A stretch of DNA of 64,000 nt from Takakia lepidozioides (Eukaryota > Streptophyta > Takakiopsida > Takakiales > Takakiaceae): positions 24,924,001 through 24,988,000 of the forward strand of contig CM060734.1 in NCBI GenBank assembly GCA_030704615.1, in the 5' to 3' direction. The notes beneath the pieces were generated by a model. That model was not told the origin of the DNA and made no database searches. It saw nothing but the letters and a program-made list of their open reading frames with translations. Made by a program: the position numbers and the translations under genes. How positions within the stretch are numbered: the first letter of the stretch is position 1; each line of letters begins with the position of its first letter. Positions 1 to 11,528 of this stretch are shown here, one piece after another.

Positions 1-563
1 ATTGCCAAAGCTAGGAAACGGTATGAAAGGCAGGCGAATCGGAAGCGGAGGGAAGTGAAGTTTGAGGCAGGCACGGAGGTCTGGTTGAACATCAAGAATT
101 TCCGACTACCTCTGGAAGTGAGTCCGAAGTTCGTACCTCCGTATGCGGGACCCTTTCGCAATCGGAAGGTTATGAATGAGGATGTGTATGAATTGGAGCT
201 GCCAGCAAACAGCAAGGTCCCGCAGTATTCCATGTCTCCCTTTTGAAGCCTTACTTCAAAGATGAAGCGCGTCCGAATCGGCATCAAGTGTTGCGTCCGC
301 CACCTATGCTGTTGGATCATGAAAATGAACCTAAGTACGAGGTGGAGGCAATACTTAAGTCAAGGAGGTTCAAGAACCGAGAAACGGAGTATCTCGTCAA
401 ATGGAAGGGCTATTATCATGTGGAGGCATCTTGGGTGCGTGCCTCAGAAATGGGAAACGCATCCGAGGCGGTCGCAGCTTTCGAAGGGCGACCTCAAAAG
501 CGAATGGGGACATCAACCTTGGAGCGTGGGGGAGGAAATGCATGCTTAGCCCGGCTTAGCTAG
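1..563 (+). pseudogene. Ty3/gypsy chromovirus pol end: integrase C-terminus and chromodomain
   Basis: Reading frame 1 is open from base 1 to 246 and gives the basic integrase C-terminal segment typical of Ty3/gypsy elements (an RKRYERQANRKRR stretch, then V-W-L-N and a Y-A-G-P-F motif like the GPY/F module). The protein then shifts frame near 240 and continues to 563 with LKPYF-like sequence and a chromodomain at about 333-490 (YEVEAILKSRR, EYLVKWKGY, SWV). In chromoviruses this domain binds methylated histone and directs integration. The frameshift at the GPY/F-chromodomain junction suggests a decayed copy. The rest of pol lies to the left of the window. Confidence 0.85.
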
Positions 564-2163
564 CTTAGGAATCCGATTGCAAAAACTTGTATTGTACAAA
601 ACGTGCTATAAATGAAACGGATTCCAAATGTTGTGCGTCCTATTTTGTTTGGAATGGTGATGCATGGTATGGTTGGCTAGTGTGTAGAATGCATGCTAGC
701 TTATAGAAGTGGGAGAGGTAAATTGGGTTAATCGTGTGTTTGTGTAGTGCCAAAATCGGGTGACCCCCATCCGAGGGGCAAGGAAACTTGCGCCTTCTTT
801 GGGAGTTCACGTGCTAGTGCGCATCGGGCGCGTGCGCGTACTATAACTGCGCTTCCGAGGGGGTTGCCTTGTAGTGCGGGCTAACGCGGAAGCCACGTGC
901 TTCCGTTCACGTACTATAATCGTGTAGCCTCGGGACAAAGTCGTAGTGCGGCTTCGGCGTGTTCCCGTACCTCAGGCCAACATTCCAAGGCGGACCCAAT
1001 TGTAGTGATTGGGACGCACGGTTGGTTCAAAGTTATCTTCCTAGTCAAAGAGGGTTCCAGGTGAACCCTTGTTCAAGGTGATGCCAAAAGCGGCATAATG
1101 AGCGGTCGCAAGCAATGTTGTTGCAGTAAGGCGATTCGATCCTCGGGGAGGATCGTTCCTTGGCCTTGAAGTAGGCCAAGAAGAGTGCACTGGGAGGAGC
1201 TGGAGAGGCTCCACCCTTGGCCGGGACTTGGAGGAAGTCGGCCGAACTAGCTAGTGGAGAGTAGAGTTAAGTGTGGGGTTTGGTTCTTTGCAATGGGACG
1301 CCATGGTGCGGAAACAAACTCCTTGATGTGGGACGCCACAACTTGGATGTTCGTTTCTACAAAATGGACAAGTCGATGAGGACATCGACTCCCTGTTGGT
1401 AGGGGTGTGTGTCACGGCCCTTTGCCTTGAGGGCAGGGGGTCGGGTCACATGAGGGGCTGCCCCTGTGGTGGGGGCATCGGCAGCGATAGGTATGGGGGG
1501 CTGAAGCACCCTTGAGTGCCCAAGGCACTGAAGGAGGCGGAGGCGCTCACTAGGTGGAGCCCCGCACACCGGGTTGCGGTGGGGGTGGCTCCACAAGGGG
1601 TGGTGGTAGCTTAGCGGGACTTAGTGGGGGTGGCATAGGACTCACCATGGGGGCGGAGACCTCGTGGTGGGAGTCGTGGGGAGTCTTGGGACTCATCACG
1701 GTCCATAGGGGCCGTGGTGAGTGGGCCAAGACTCACCGCGACTCATCACCGGGAGTCGAGGGTTTTCGTGGTGGTTCGCCATAAAATGGCATGGCTGGTT
1801 ATGAAACCCCCACGGACAGCTACAGAAGTATATATAGGGAGTAGTAACCCCGAGAACGGTGCAAGCCCGTTGGTGACCAAAAACTAGTGAGTAAACTAGC
1901 GAGCGAGCCGGAAAGCAACCAAAGAGTGGGGAGCTGTTCCGGACTGCCATCTACCAAAGGGAATTCCACTAGTCCCAAATAGGTGGAGGGTTTAGTGGGA
2001 AGCGAAGGGGGACCGTTATGTCCCGGTAAGCAGCCGAAGCTCCAAGTTGGCCCGGCGGCCAGGTTGGGAGTCAGGCGCGCGCATCAAAGCGAGTAACTAT
2101 GACGTGAAGGGGAGCTTACCGAAGGGAGGTGCGCGACATAGCGAGGTGTATGCGCACGACAGC
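564..2163 (+). other. 3' non-coding part of the chromovirus
   Basis: No supported gene. GC-rich sequence between the chromodomain ORF and the 3' LTR, with several purine-rich runs (for example around 1999-2013, AAGCGAAGGGGGA) that could serve as a polypurine tract. The last bases before the LTR (about 2136-2163) resemble the final bases of the LTR itself (GTATGCGCACGACA), the same arrangement seen before the LTR at 38640. Confidence 0.4.
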
Positions 2164-2529
2164 TGTCAAGTAAAGTTTACTAGTAGTCTGAAACTAGCCA
2201 ATAAATAACTCATTTTTATATATGACACTTTGGGCTTGATCCAAGTGTCAACCCAGGGGTCAAGATATTTGTTGGCCCCTGGGCGTGGCTTATCTTCACG
2301 ACGAATGCGCGGCGAGGCTCATCTCTCTCGAGTTGAGCCTCCCGCGTCGGCTATGGCGTGCGTAGTGCAGATTCCCCATAGATTTTGGGGTGTGCTTGGC
2401 TTGACTCGTAATGCATGAGTGATGGTGTCTAGTTTTTATTAATCATTGTGGCAGACTACTTTATTGTGCGTATATGTTGTGTGGTTTGGACAGCGATGTA
2501 GTTGTGTAGCGAGGTGTATGTGCACGACA
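2164..2529 (+). mobile_element. 3' LTR of the chromovirus
   Basis: Begins TGTCAAG and ends GCACGACA (TG...CA). It is related over much of its length to the LTRs at 2953 and 38640, sharing the CATCTCTCTCGAGTTGAGCC block and the final ~85 bases starting TGTGGCAGAC. It is followed by ACCGATG and then by antisense gag sequence, so ACCGA (2530-2534) is the expected target-site duplication; the left copy would lie outside the window. Confidence 0.7.
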
Positions 2530-2952
2530 ACCGATGTAAATGATAGTGAAAGCCTTGTCTGACGACTTGCTTCCCCCTTTTGTGGATCAAAATCCACATC
2601 CGCTCCTCTTGGCTCAGGAGCACGTGTTGCTGCTCGAGTGACAGCAACAGCAGAGTCTAGTACATGCAATGGCCCTGCAAGTGCGGCTCCACACATGAAG
2701 CCCATACCAATTTGGTCTTCCCTAGGCATAAGAGGTTGTGCAGCTTGAACCTTAGGCCTTGGAGCTAGCACAACATGAATAGTGGCCATGGCAGCAAGAT
2801 GTTGCTCTAGCTAGGCAAGTCTATCCACCATGCCTTGGTCATGACCTTGACCCTGACCCTGTGCTTCTTGGCGTTGGTTACAACCTCCACCACGACCTCT
2901 GCCTCCTCTACCTCTCTGGACTACATTGCCTCGTCCTCGGCCACCATTGTTC
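2530..2952 (-). pseudogene. Antisense gag fragment, C-terminal part (same gag as 39084-40330)
   Basis: The minus strand encodes GMGFMCGAAL, PEPRGADVDFDPQKGEASRQ and a GGRGRG-rich tract, matching the C-terminal part of the gag at 32300-32700 of the methyltransferase-carrying retrotransposon. Homology begins at the 2529 LTR edge and stops at 2952 in GTTC. The next gag codons resume on the minus strand from 39084, so this is one gag copy split by the 2953-39083 insertion. Confidence 0.8.
2949..2952. repeat. Left target-site duplication GTTC (partner 39084-39087)
   Basis: GTTC precedes the LTR start TGTCAAG at 2953, and GTTC follows the LTR end GCACGACA at 39083. In the intact gag of the same family (32281 onward, read antisense) this position reads CCATTGTTCCCTTGG, so the two flanks join exactly with a 4-bp duplication. 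Confidence 0.75.
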
Positions 2953-3302
2953 TGTCAAGTTAAATAAGCACAGTGTGAAAACAGCTAGAATAAAACTAGT
3001 TATTTATATTTAACACTTGGATTTAGGTCAAGTGTTAAATCAGGTGTCAAGTTTAGTTTGACACCTGGTCCGTCTTATCTTCACGAGAGCGGCAGTCGCG
3101 CGGCTCATCTCTCTCGAGTTGAGCCTGCGCGACCGAGTTCCTGCATTCTTCAGATCGGAGTGTGCTTATGATGGGAGTGTAGGTTGTTGTGGGGTGGAGT
3201 CCCCATAGCTTGGGGTGCCCCTGGCTCGACTATTATCTTAAAGAGTGATGTTGAGGGATTGCATATTTCTTGTGTTGAGAGTGTGTGTCCTTTTTTAGTT
3301 TG
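2953..3302 (+). mobile_element. Truncated 5' LTR of the composite element
   Basis: TGTCAAGTTAAATAAGC start, then a block nearly identical to 38640-38990. The last ~90 bases of the LTR (from TTGTGGCAGAC to GCACGACA) are missing; the sequence switches at about 3302 to unrelated DNA. Confidence 0.75.
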
Positions 3303-5530
3303 TACGCAGCTCAAGCAATGAGCATAGAACGGCTCTAGCTTGAGTTCGTCTCACATCTTCAGTCGCAATGGTGTGGTAGAAGAGAGAGTAATGGTGGTCT
3401 GCCCATATTTCTGTTGGCATTGGCGAGGTGTGCTTCCACTGTAAGGGCGTCGCCCGTCTGCGGAGGATATGTCGATGGCAGCTGGTGGTGTGATGTCAAG
3501 GCCCCATAGAGCCCGCTGCGGTGAATGGGAGCAGCGAATGGGGCAGCAGTGAATGGGAGTCCAGGTAGAGCCAGCGGCTGTGGCGGCAAGGGTCTGGTTG
3601 ATGGTGGCGGCTCTTGGTCGCTCGAGTATCTCTACAGCAGGGGGAACAGCCCGTTCAGGCTGTTGATATGCGGCTCGAACTGGATGACTTCAGCTGTGTG
3701 GTGGAAGCGAGTGGATCGAATGGAAGCTGGTCTGGATTGAGGTCCGCACGACAGGCCTGCACTTTGGGATAGGAGTCATATGCGAAGACAGAAAGCTGAT
3801 AGAATGTGGCGGGCATTTCATCTTCTTTACCGTGGAGGTCTACCTTAAAGAGGGACTTCACTCTTTGGACGCTGAATGTTGCGCTGAAGTGGGAGAGGGC
3901 AGCAGAAACACAGTCCCCCTTCGCACAATGTTTCGACCTCTTTGGCTTTGACCTTTTGACATGAGCAGTTCTCCGCCCTTATTTTTCCTCGCTCTTTCCC
4001 TGTGTTCCCTTCTCCTTTCGTCACCACTACTGCCTCAATCAGAGGTGGCGACCATACTGCCGTTTAAGTGTCCAGGAAACTGATGACATCAAGGAAGCTA
4101 CCAGCTTGTTCCTGAAGACGAAGGGGTCGAATGTCACTGTTCTGGCTGGCACAGGAGCATGTGACCTGCCCATAGGGACTTGGGTGCCTGAAACAAGTGA
4201 AGTGGTTGGAGGATGGAGCATGGCGTCAGGAGATGGAAAGAGAGCAGTGAAGGGGTTTCTACATGATAAGGACCTGCAACTGGTTGCAGCCCAGCATGCG
4301 CTAGCTAGGACCATGACCTGAAGCAGCTGCTAAGTCGCTGGGAGGTCCGTGAAGCTGAACTTGCCCAAATGCGGGAGGTTGTCATGGAGGGAGCTAAGAC
4401 AGTCAGTGTACTGCAGCTGCCTTGGTGGGGAAAGTGAATGCGAGACTGGCAGCTCAACTGGGCATTGGGATAGATTTTGCTTGGTGATGGGATCGTAATT
4501 CAGTAGCAGGCTGATTGGAGTTAAAGAGGTTTGGTCATGCCAGTGTCCGAGCAGCCAGTGAATTTTGGGCCAGATTTTTGAAGGTATGTTGCATGGCAGT
4601 AGGCAGTGTTCCAGAGATTCTGAAACCCCAAGCGAGCAGCATAAGCAGAGCAGTGCACGGGTGAATTGAAGCCAACGCCCTACCTTTAGAATTCTATGTG
4701 CGATCTGCCAGAGAAAGACAGCCAGCTTTGCATCGTGTGTGACAGCTTTGCAGGATGTTTGATTGAGGGCAGCAGTGCATAGCGAGGCCAGTGATTTGAA
4801 TGCCGCTGAAATCTGTCACGGAAATGACCTGATTAGGTCTGGCTGAGCATGTAACCCAAGTGTCGGGCAATGGAGGCAACGGCCCCTGCTGGAGGATTCA
4901 TATCCAAGATGCAGGGATGGTCTGGATGATGCTGGCATAACCTGCATTTCCTCTGGCTGTTCCTACAATCTGGTTTATGTGCCCTGGCACTATAGTGCTG
5001 ATGCCGACCAGATATTCCCAATCTGTGCAATTTCATGGTGATCCCAGGCAGACCACCTCTCCGCATATCCACGGTCAATCTTGTTGTGAAGAAGGAGGGG
5101 CAGGGGCAGGAAGCTAGTAGGTATATGCTGATGATAGACTGAGCTGCTGTGTAGCAGCTATTCCCTGCTCAGTGTCCAGAGGGGATGCTGTGGCCTCCGA
5201 ACTGCGCAAGTACTTGTCTCTGATCTCTGGGTGTCGTCAATGGTGTCTCCTTGCTGATTTTGATCTCTATTAAGAGAGTGTATATCAAGTGCGCAGGGGA
5301 CTCGTCTCTCGAGGGTTCACTGGGAAGAATCGCTTCACGACCTCCATCGTCACCACGGTTTGTGGTAGAAGACGGTTGGGATTCCAAAGCATGGTGAGCT
5401 GTTGAACTCAAATGAAATGGAGGGGAACAGCAGGCACGTGGCCAGGGAACCTAGGATGCCATATAGAACTTAGGGAACCGGGAACCAGTTACCAGATATT
5501 TTGGGTGTAACTTTGAATTTTTAAACTTGA
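3303..5530. other. Stretch without a recognised gene
   Basis: About 2.2 kb with several 60-90 codon open frames on both strands, none with a recognisable domain. It ends in a long A run (about 5540-5561). It could be a decayed host or retro-derived insert. Confidence 0.3.
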
Positions 5531-5677
5531 AAACCTTATTAAAAAAAAAAAAAAAAAAAAACCCTTTTTAATCTAATTTGAATGATTTGGAGCCAAATTC
5601 ATCATATCTTTGTCAGATGGACTCTGTTTGACCCAGTTTTTGGGGGGATAGCTGCAGAAAGGGGAAATCTACCTATC
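5531..5677 (+). repeat. A-run plus ~120-bp direct repeat, copy 1 (copy 2 at 29409-29570)
   Basis: An A-rich run is followed by CCCTTTTTAATCTAATTTGA, a conserved stretch, and GGGGGGATAGCTGCAGAAAG up to CTACCTAT. The same order and nearly the same sequence occurs at 29409-29570. The two copies bracket about 24 kb containing the methyltransferase cassettes and the MULE transposase. Confidence 0.75.
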
Positions 5678-5699
5678 GAATCCCACTCAACGTTCTCAG

Positions 5700-8600
5700 C
5701 AAGACCTGACCACAGTTGAGGAAGACCTGACCACTGAAGGCCCGGAGGAGGCCTCTGCAATTGCACAATTGTCCGCAAAGATTCCCCAGAGTGCAGCTCC
5801 AGTTGGGGATGCTCCAGCTGCTCAGCCCCTGCCCGCACCAGCAGAAATGTCTCCGGAGGAATTCCAAAGTGCAGCGGATACAATGTTGGAGGAGACACAT
5901 AGTAGCATTGGCAGAGTTCTGGGCAGCAGGGTATTCCAGCGGACTCTTCGAATCCCACTCTGTCGCATGGTCTCCCTTCCCATCGTCAGGCAGGCACTTC
6001 CCGGAGATGTGGATAAGCTCAAGTTCGCATTTCCAAAAGGGTACCGTCTAGGTTCGCCAGCCTTCTACGTTTCCCTTGAGAATGAGGACGGCAAATCTCG
6101 TGGACCCACTGCGGAGGAATTGTCAACATGGGATACCCACTGGCACACTCGCAACGACGAATTCGAGGCAACCCTGAAGGGTGATCCTGACTTCGGCCAT
6201 ATGTCGGGTAAAATGTTCTTTGTGTGGGACGGGAATCACCGAGTTCTCGCCTGGTGGGAGTACATCAAGCAGAACCATGCCAAGCACATTGGCTGGCATT
6301 ACATGGTGGAGTGTGTCATCCTCAAGGTGAAGGCGGCAGATTCCTCCCTGCTCAAGAATGCCATGGCGGACCTCAACTCGTAAGATACTCATACCCTCCC
6401 AACCGCGTTCGAAATATGGTGCCGCATTTCGGTTTCCAATCTATTTTGTTTCCGTGCTTCCGTGGTCTGAACTGGAGAGTGTGCCTTGCAGGGTCACTGA
6501 AAATGCGTACGTGCATACCCACATGGCACATATGCTGTACAGGGTGAGGAAAACTGGTCTCACTGATCCGCACATGTTTGCGGAAATGCTGGAGCCCGAG
6601 CTCATTCAGAAAGCCGTGGCAAAAACTGACCGGACATGGTATCGTCTCACTATGGATGGAATGGTGGAGGTGATATACGAAGTAAGTCGTCCTCCCATTC
6701 CCCTCTGCTCATCCTTCCCCAATTTCCGGTAATCTTTCCACATGAATCGAATGTAACGCTTCTGCATGTTTTTGTTGGCAGTCAAACATCAAGCTGGATT
6801 TGGCCCATGCCAAACGCTTCTTCATGGAAAGTGAGGGGCAGGTCAAAACGTTGCAGTCATTGACTGAGCACTTGAAGGAAGTCGGGGTCAAGTCCAGAAC
6901 GAAATATAAGTCAAAGCTTGTGAAGCTGGTGGCCATTGCAGATCCGGCACTTGGAAAGGACTTCATCCCCGAGATTGCAAAACACTATTCTCGGGCCATG
7001 CAGCCGACCATGCAGTTGGAGAAACTGCATCACCTCTCAACGGCATGTGTTGAAGCGAAAGAGAAGGTGATGTTTCAATTCACTGAAGTTCCTTCCTAGC
7101 AATAGCCACTCTTCTTCCTGCGACTGACATTGGATCGGAAATGGCAGACATGGTGGCTGTCGATCTGGAATGCATCGGAGAGTATAAGGACAATGTGGTC
7201 TTTTCCACTCAAAGTTTCCGACCCTGCAGTGGATGTGTGGCTCAACCGCATGACTTGGTGGTTCCAGGTAATTCAAGGTACTTCCCCAGAGTTGCTTTTC
7301 TGAAATGAATTCCCTAAACTGCTACGTGACAATGCATGTGGGAATCGCAGGTAATGACGAATGCGAAGGAGCAAGTCGTAATGCATACAAATTCGTTCGG
7401 CTTGTACGTCAAATGGGATGGAACACAGACATTGGAAGACTACGTGACACGTTTCAGATGTGCTTACAAGGACAACCTCTTCGCCAGGGAGCTACAGACA
7501 GCAAGAAGGAGCGTGGAGTTTACACATCAGGAGGGAGCGGGAAAAGCTGCAATGCGAATTGTTTACAGGTGAAGCCCAGCTGTCCTTGTACGCAAAGCCT
7601 GGTAATGAGGTTTGTCTGGGAAATGCGGCACCGCATTCGCATTTTATGTTTTCGGTTGCACTCTTGCGAGTACGTTGGTCTCAACTTTTGCTCACGCATG
7701 CTGACTGCCCTGCAGGTATATGAAATACGTGCTTCTTCAGACAGGGGCCATGGCTCAAGAGCCCCCGTTCTTCATGGCTTGGACCGTGGCGGGCCCAAGC
7801 TGTGTCTACACACCCGAGCTGCAGAAACAATGGCATGCCGCGCATCTGGTTGGATGCCCGTGGTACCTGGACATGTCTGGCGGAATTGTTGACGACTCTG
7901 AGAAAGATCTGCACGCGAAAGCAGAAGAGAAGAGAAAGGAAAGACGTGTCCCTGCTTGGCCAGAGTCGGCAAAGGAAGCTGCTGCTCTGGAACAATCTAG
8001 AAAGGCAGCTGAGATGGCACAGAAAACGGTGGATGCAGCTGTGCAGGCTCAACAGAAGGGGTCGAAGAAGCGGACTCGCCAGCAAGGAGCAGCAGTTGTG
8101 ACACCCAAGAAAACGAAGAAGCAGAAACAGATAGTGCAGGTAGAGGGTGAGGAAGAGGACTCCGATGGAGACTTTGCAACCAGCCCACCCCCCGAGACGC
8201 AGCCGAAATCCCCTGTGCCCACCGTTGTCACGAGAGGGACGAGAATTGGCTCGGCAAAGAAGGCACCCTTCAACCCCCCGGGGGGGCACCCTTTCGAGCC
8301 GGTGGAAATGAAGAGGCTGAAAGTGGATCCCGATACAGTAGTCCAGTGTGTGAATGAGAGTTTCTTGGCGGCTTTGGATGGACGGGCAGCCAAGTTGGCA
8401 TACATGAAGACCATGGAGGGTCTGAAGGGCAGAGCACTGAAGAAGGCGGCTGCCGAAGAGCCTTCCGACACCCCCGGGTTTCTGAAGATGGTCTCGTTCT
8501 TTGAGAGGGTGTGTGCAGACAAGGATTGCAGGAGGGGCGGAAATTCCACCGATTGGTCTTGCGATATGATCATCTTGGATATTCCAGACGGAGAGCCTTT

Positions 8601-10069
8601 GGAAGGACTGCAAGCTTTGCCATCTTGGAACAGGTACTCCGAGGACTTTTGGAAGAAAGGATTCGGGCTCGCCCGCATGGTGTTGGACGACAGAGGCTGT
8701 GTGGTTGTCCTGGCGAGCAAAGGCAAAAACACGCAGACAAGAATTGCGAAGTGGACCCGCAAGAGCGCCGTCCCAATTCTGAAGAAAAAGTGGACGTGCA
8801 TCAACACATTGGGCCTTCGGTCGGAAGGGAAGAAGGTAATTACGACCTTGGCACTCGTCCTTTCATTTTCTTAGGAGTCTTGAAATGCGGTGCCGCATTC
8901 GATTTCTAATCGTTCCCCACTGTGTATGCAGACGAAGCAGTTCGATGCATACTGCTTTGTGAAGGAGAACTCCACCTTTGCTTTCCGGAAGGAGGGATTG
9001 TTGGTTGACCCGAACTGCGACCCCATCGATTACGACGTCCTGTTCAACAACGTTCCCATGGAACTTCTCCCTCATAGCCTCACTTCAACTGAACCCCTGC
9101 GGTATTCACGCACTCGGAGCCCTGCCTTCATTCAGACAATTATGGAGACATGCACTGACGTGGAGGGCACAGTGCTCGACCTCATTTGTGGGACAGGTAT
9201 GCATTATCTTGTTGTATGTTTTTCTGCAAACTCTCGTTATGCTTTCATTCGCAACATCTGAAGGGCCATGTCATAATGTGTGGATGGCATTGTAACAGGT
9301 GCCTCAATGTGGGCTGGGCGGTTTTCCGACCGGCACCTCTTTGCCTACGAGGAGGACACAAGCGTCTGGGGATCCCATCTGGAAGGGCTGCAACGGAATG
9401 TGAAGGCTCCCATCGAAGTCAAAGACTCCTCGGATACGTCGGAGTCGGAGGAAGAGACAGTGGACATTGATGCCGAGGAGAACCCGGAATACGAGTGAGT
9501 GCAAACATTGTAAGTTTGCAAAGCCTTCTGGGTGATTTTTTGTCAAACGCATTTCCGGACTGTGGTTCTCATTGGTCTCTATGGTGATTGTTATATGCAG
9601 GATTGGAGGATCCGGGTCAAAACATGTAAGGCCTACACTTCCTGCCAGGAAAAATGTCCCGTTCTTTGCGAGGGCCGACTTCATGACGAGCCCGGTGAAG
9701 GACTACTCCCTTCCTAGTTATGCAGCTAAACTCGCAAATATAGCGATTAGACGATGTGAGAATCCCAGTAAAGTAGAGCAGATTTTGGAGAGGGCTAGGG
9801 AGGACAGAAGGATAAGGAAAGAGTTAGCAACAGCTGAGGCAGGTAGACGGGTGCGAAAGTTCATATGTGATTCAGCGGATGAGAGCGATGCAGACAGGGA
9901 GGACGACGAGCCAACGGAGGTGAGATGGTCGGTTCCGCAAGGTGAAGATGGGATTTTCGAAAGCCTGGCCAATGACCAGTCCGCTGGAGATGAGAAAGGC
10001 AATGACGGGGTGGAGGCGGAGCAGGATAGTCAAGAACAGGCCGACAGTAGTGATGATTTTCAAGATTAA
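5700..10069 (+). CDS. ParB-like plus beta-class DNA amino-methyltransferase fusion, nine exons, open throughout
   Basis: Exons read 5700-6379, 6492-6681, 6782-7066, 7148-7267, 7351-7568, 7716-8835, 8932-9196, 9299-9494 and 9601-10069. All junctions are GT-AG and keep frame, giving about 1,150-1,180 residues. Exon 1 has a ParB/sulfiredoxin-like module: LPGDVDKL, then FFVWDGNHRVLAW (DGNHR is the ParB-box-like motif). Exons 2-5 are helical and unassigned. Exon 6 has a basic, low-complexity linker (KKTKKQKQ), then the methyltransferase: CDMIILDIPDG in the place of the DPPY motif IV, and LARMVLDDRGCVVVLAS resembling motifs V-VI. Exons 7-8 give SPAFIQTIMETC (motif X) and VLDLICGTG with FAYEED (motifs I-II). 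This is the order of beta-class N6-adenine/N4-cytosine enzymes. The C-terminus is acidic. A substrate is not known, and DIPDG departs from DPPY, so catalysis is uncertain. First in-frame ATG is 5847; the frame is open from 5652 and 5699 is a plausible acceptor, so an upstream exon may exist. Introns carry the palindrome described at 10208. Confidence 0.75.
7620..7639. repeat. Palindrome inside intron 5 of the ParB-methyltransferase gene
   Basis: GAAATGCGGCACCGCATTCG, one mismatch from the array consensus at 10208-11177. It lies in the 7569-7715 intron. A half-site, ATGGTGCCGCATTTC, also lies in intron 1 near 6418. Confidence 0.85.
8882..8901. repeat. Palindrome inside intron 6 of the ParB-methyltransferase gene
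   Basis: GAAATGCGGTGCCGCATTCG in the 8836-8931 intron, between the methyltransferase exons. The second gene copy has a different palindrome in the equivalent intron (23250-23269). Confidence 0.85.
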
Positions 10070-10207
10070 TACAATTTTAATGAACTCTCTGTACATTTAA
10101 ATTCAATTCCAGAGTATATAAAATGGAATTCTCCCCGTCCTTCATGTCCCCTCTCCCATGTGCTTCTAAACGACAACATCGTCCAAACCTGGTCCCTCCC
10201 AAAATCA

Positions 10208-11177
10208 GAAATGCGGCACCGCATTTCAATGTCTGAACGGAAATGTGGAAACTGAAAAAACCTCATTTGGAAATGCGGCACCGCATTTCCAAAACCGGGG
10301 CAAGAACAAATTTCCGATTCATGGTTTGGACATCAGAAACTGTTCGGACAAACGGAAATGCGGTGCCGCATTTCCGTTTCCGACACGGCAGTTTTGCCGA
10401 TTGGCAGCTCCTTCCATGGATGTAAATCGAAATGCGGAGGTCGAACATGGAAATGCGGTGCCGCATTTACCTTTTGGAGATGGACATTTTTCCAACTGCA
10501 GACCTATCGACGTTCTTGGGCTCCCAATTCCATGATGCTAGACGGGAATGCGGCACCGCATTCCATTGTCCAATAAGAAATTTCGATGACGTACATGGAA
10601 ATGCGGCGCCGCATTTCCAAAATGGACATCGTTGTTTGCCCAATTCCAGACCCTTTGATGGAAATGCGGCACCGCATTCCATCGTCCTATAAAAACTTAC
10701 ATTGTCCTATAAAAACTTTCAATTGCCCAAAATGGGAAATGCGGCGCCGCATTTCCAAAACAGACATCGTTGTTTGTCCAATTCCAGACCCGTGTGGGCA
10801 TTCCGTCTTGATGGACGGAAATACGGCACCGCATTCCATTGTCCGATTCGATATTTTGATGACAGACATGGAAATGCGGTGCCGCATTTCCAGAACGGAC
10901 ATCATTGTTTGTCCAATTCCAGACCCTTCGACGGAAATGCGGCACCGCATTCCATTGTGCTCTCCGGAAATGTTGTGCCGCATTTCATTGTCCGGTACGA
11001 AATTTCGATGACAGACATGGAAATGCGGTGCCGCATTTCAAGTATGGACATGGACAAGCATTAGCGACTGGACATGCTTGGATAGTTCAAGGTCGAATAT
11101 GGAAATGCGGCGCCGCATTTCAAATTCGAAGTATGGTAATGCCATGTTAGGAAATGAAATGTTGTACAACATTTCCG
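10208..11177. repeat. Array of about 15 palindromes, GAAATGCGGYRCCGCATTTC
   Basis: Near-perfect 20-22 bp palindromes start at about 10208, 10269, 10354, 10449, 10544, 10597, 10660, 10735, 10817, 10870, 10933, 10966, 11018 and 11100. A divergent relative, AAATGTTGTACAACATTT, is at about 11157. The centre varies (GC-AC, GT-GC, GC-GC) while staying symmetric. Spacers share short blocks (TTGTCCAATTCCAGACC), so part of the array arose by tandem duplication. Spacing is 30-110 bp. It lies just after the stop codon of the ParB-methyltransferase gene. Every copy contains CpG sites in the core. A protein-binding or modification site array is the likeliest reading, by analogy with subterminal transposase-binding repeats or parS-like clusters; this is inference. 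Confidence 0.9.
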
Positions 11178-11528
11178 TTACGACGACAACGGAGGAAAGG
11201 GAGCTGCCAGAAATCGCTTCATGGAGAAAATGGAATGCGATGGCGAATTTCTGAGCTTCGGCGTGTACATGTTTCCTACAACTCATACTTGGATTTTCTT
11301 CACCTCAGGACTGTGATATCGCTGACTCTGGTAAATTCATATGGACAGACACATTGTAGAAATGAGACCTCAAATTGTAAACAGTGGGCCAATTACGGCA
11401 GTTCTTGAACACGATGAAACACAAGCACACAGAAGTGAGGTACGATGGGTTGTTTTATTGATCGAACACGGTGTCTCACATTTAGCAGCTCCAGACAAAT
11501 CTAAGCCCTTCCTCCTTCTACATGGGTG

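Noticed and set aside
1357-2418. Short frames between the chromodomain and LTR
   Set aside because: No domain, low-complexity Gly/Pro-rich composition, inside non-coding element sequence.
3359-5411. Several 60-90 codon frames as possible host exons
   Set aside because: No recognisable motif and no consistent splice pattern.
7681-8807. Minus-strand frames of 252 and 310 codons opposite the methyltransferase exon 6
   Set aside because: Shadow frames of the real coding exon; composition (Leu/Ser/Cys-rich) is typical of antisense reading.
10263-11064. Several 70-140 codon frames across the palindrome array
   Set aside because: They translate the repeated palindrome (MRCRIS/NAAPHF-type strings) and have no independent coding evidence.
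10208-11177. Palindromes considered as transcription terminators or small RNA hairpins
   Set aside because: Too many, no T tracts, present in introns and a promoter too; a binding or modification site array fits better, though hairpin RNA was not excluded.
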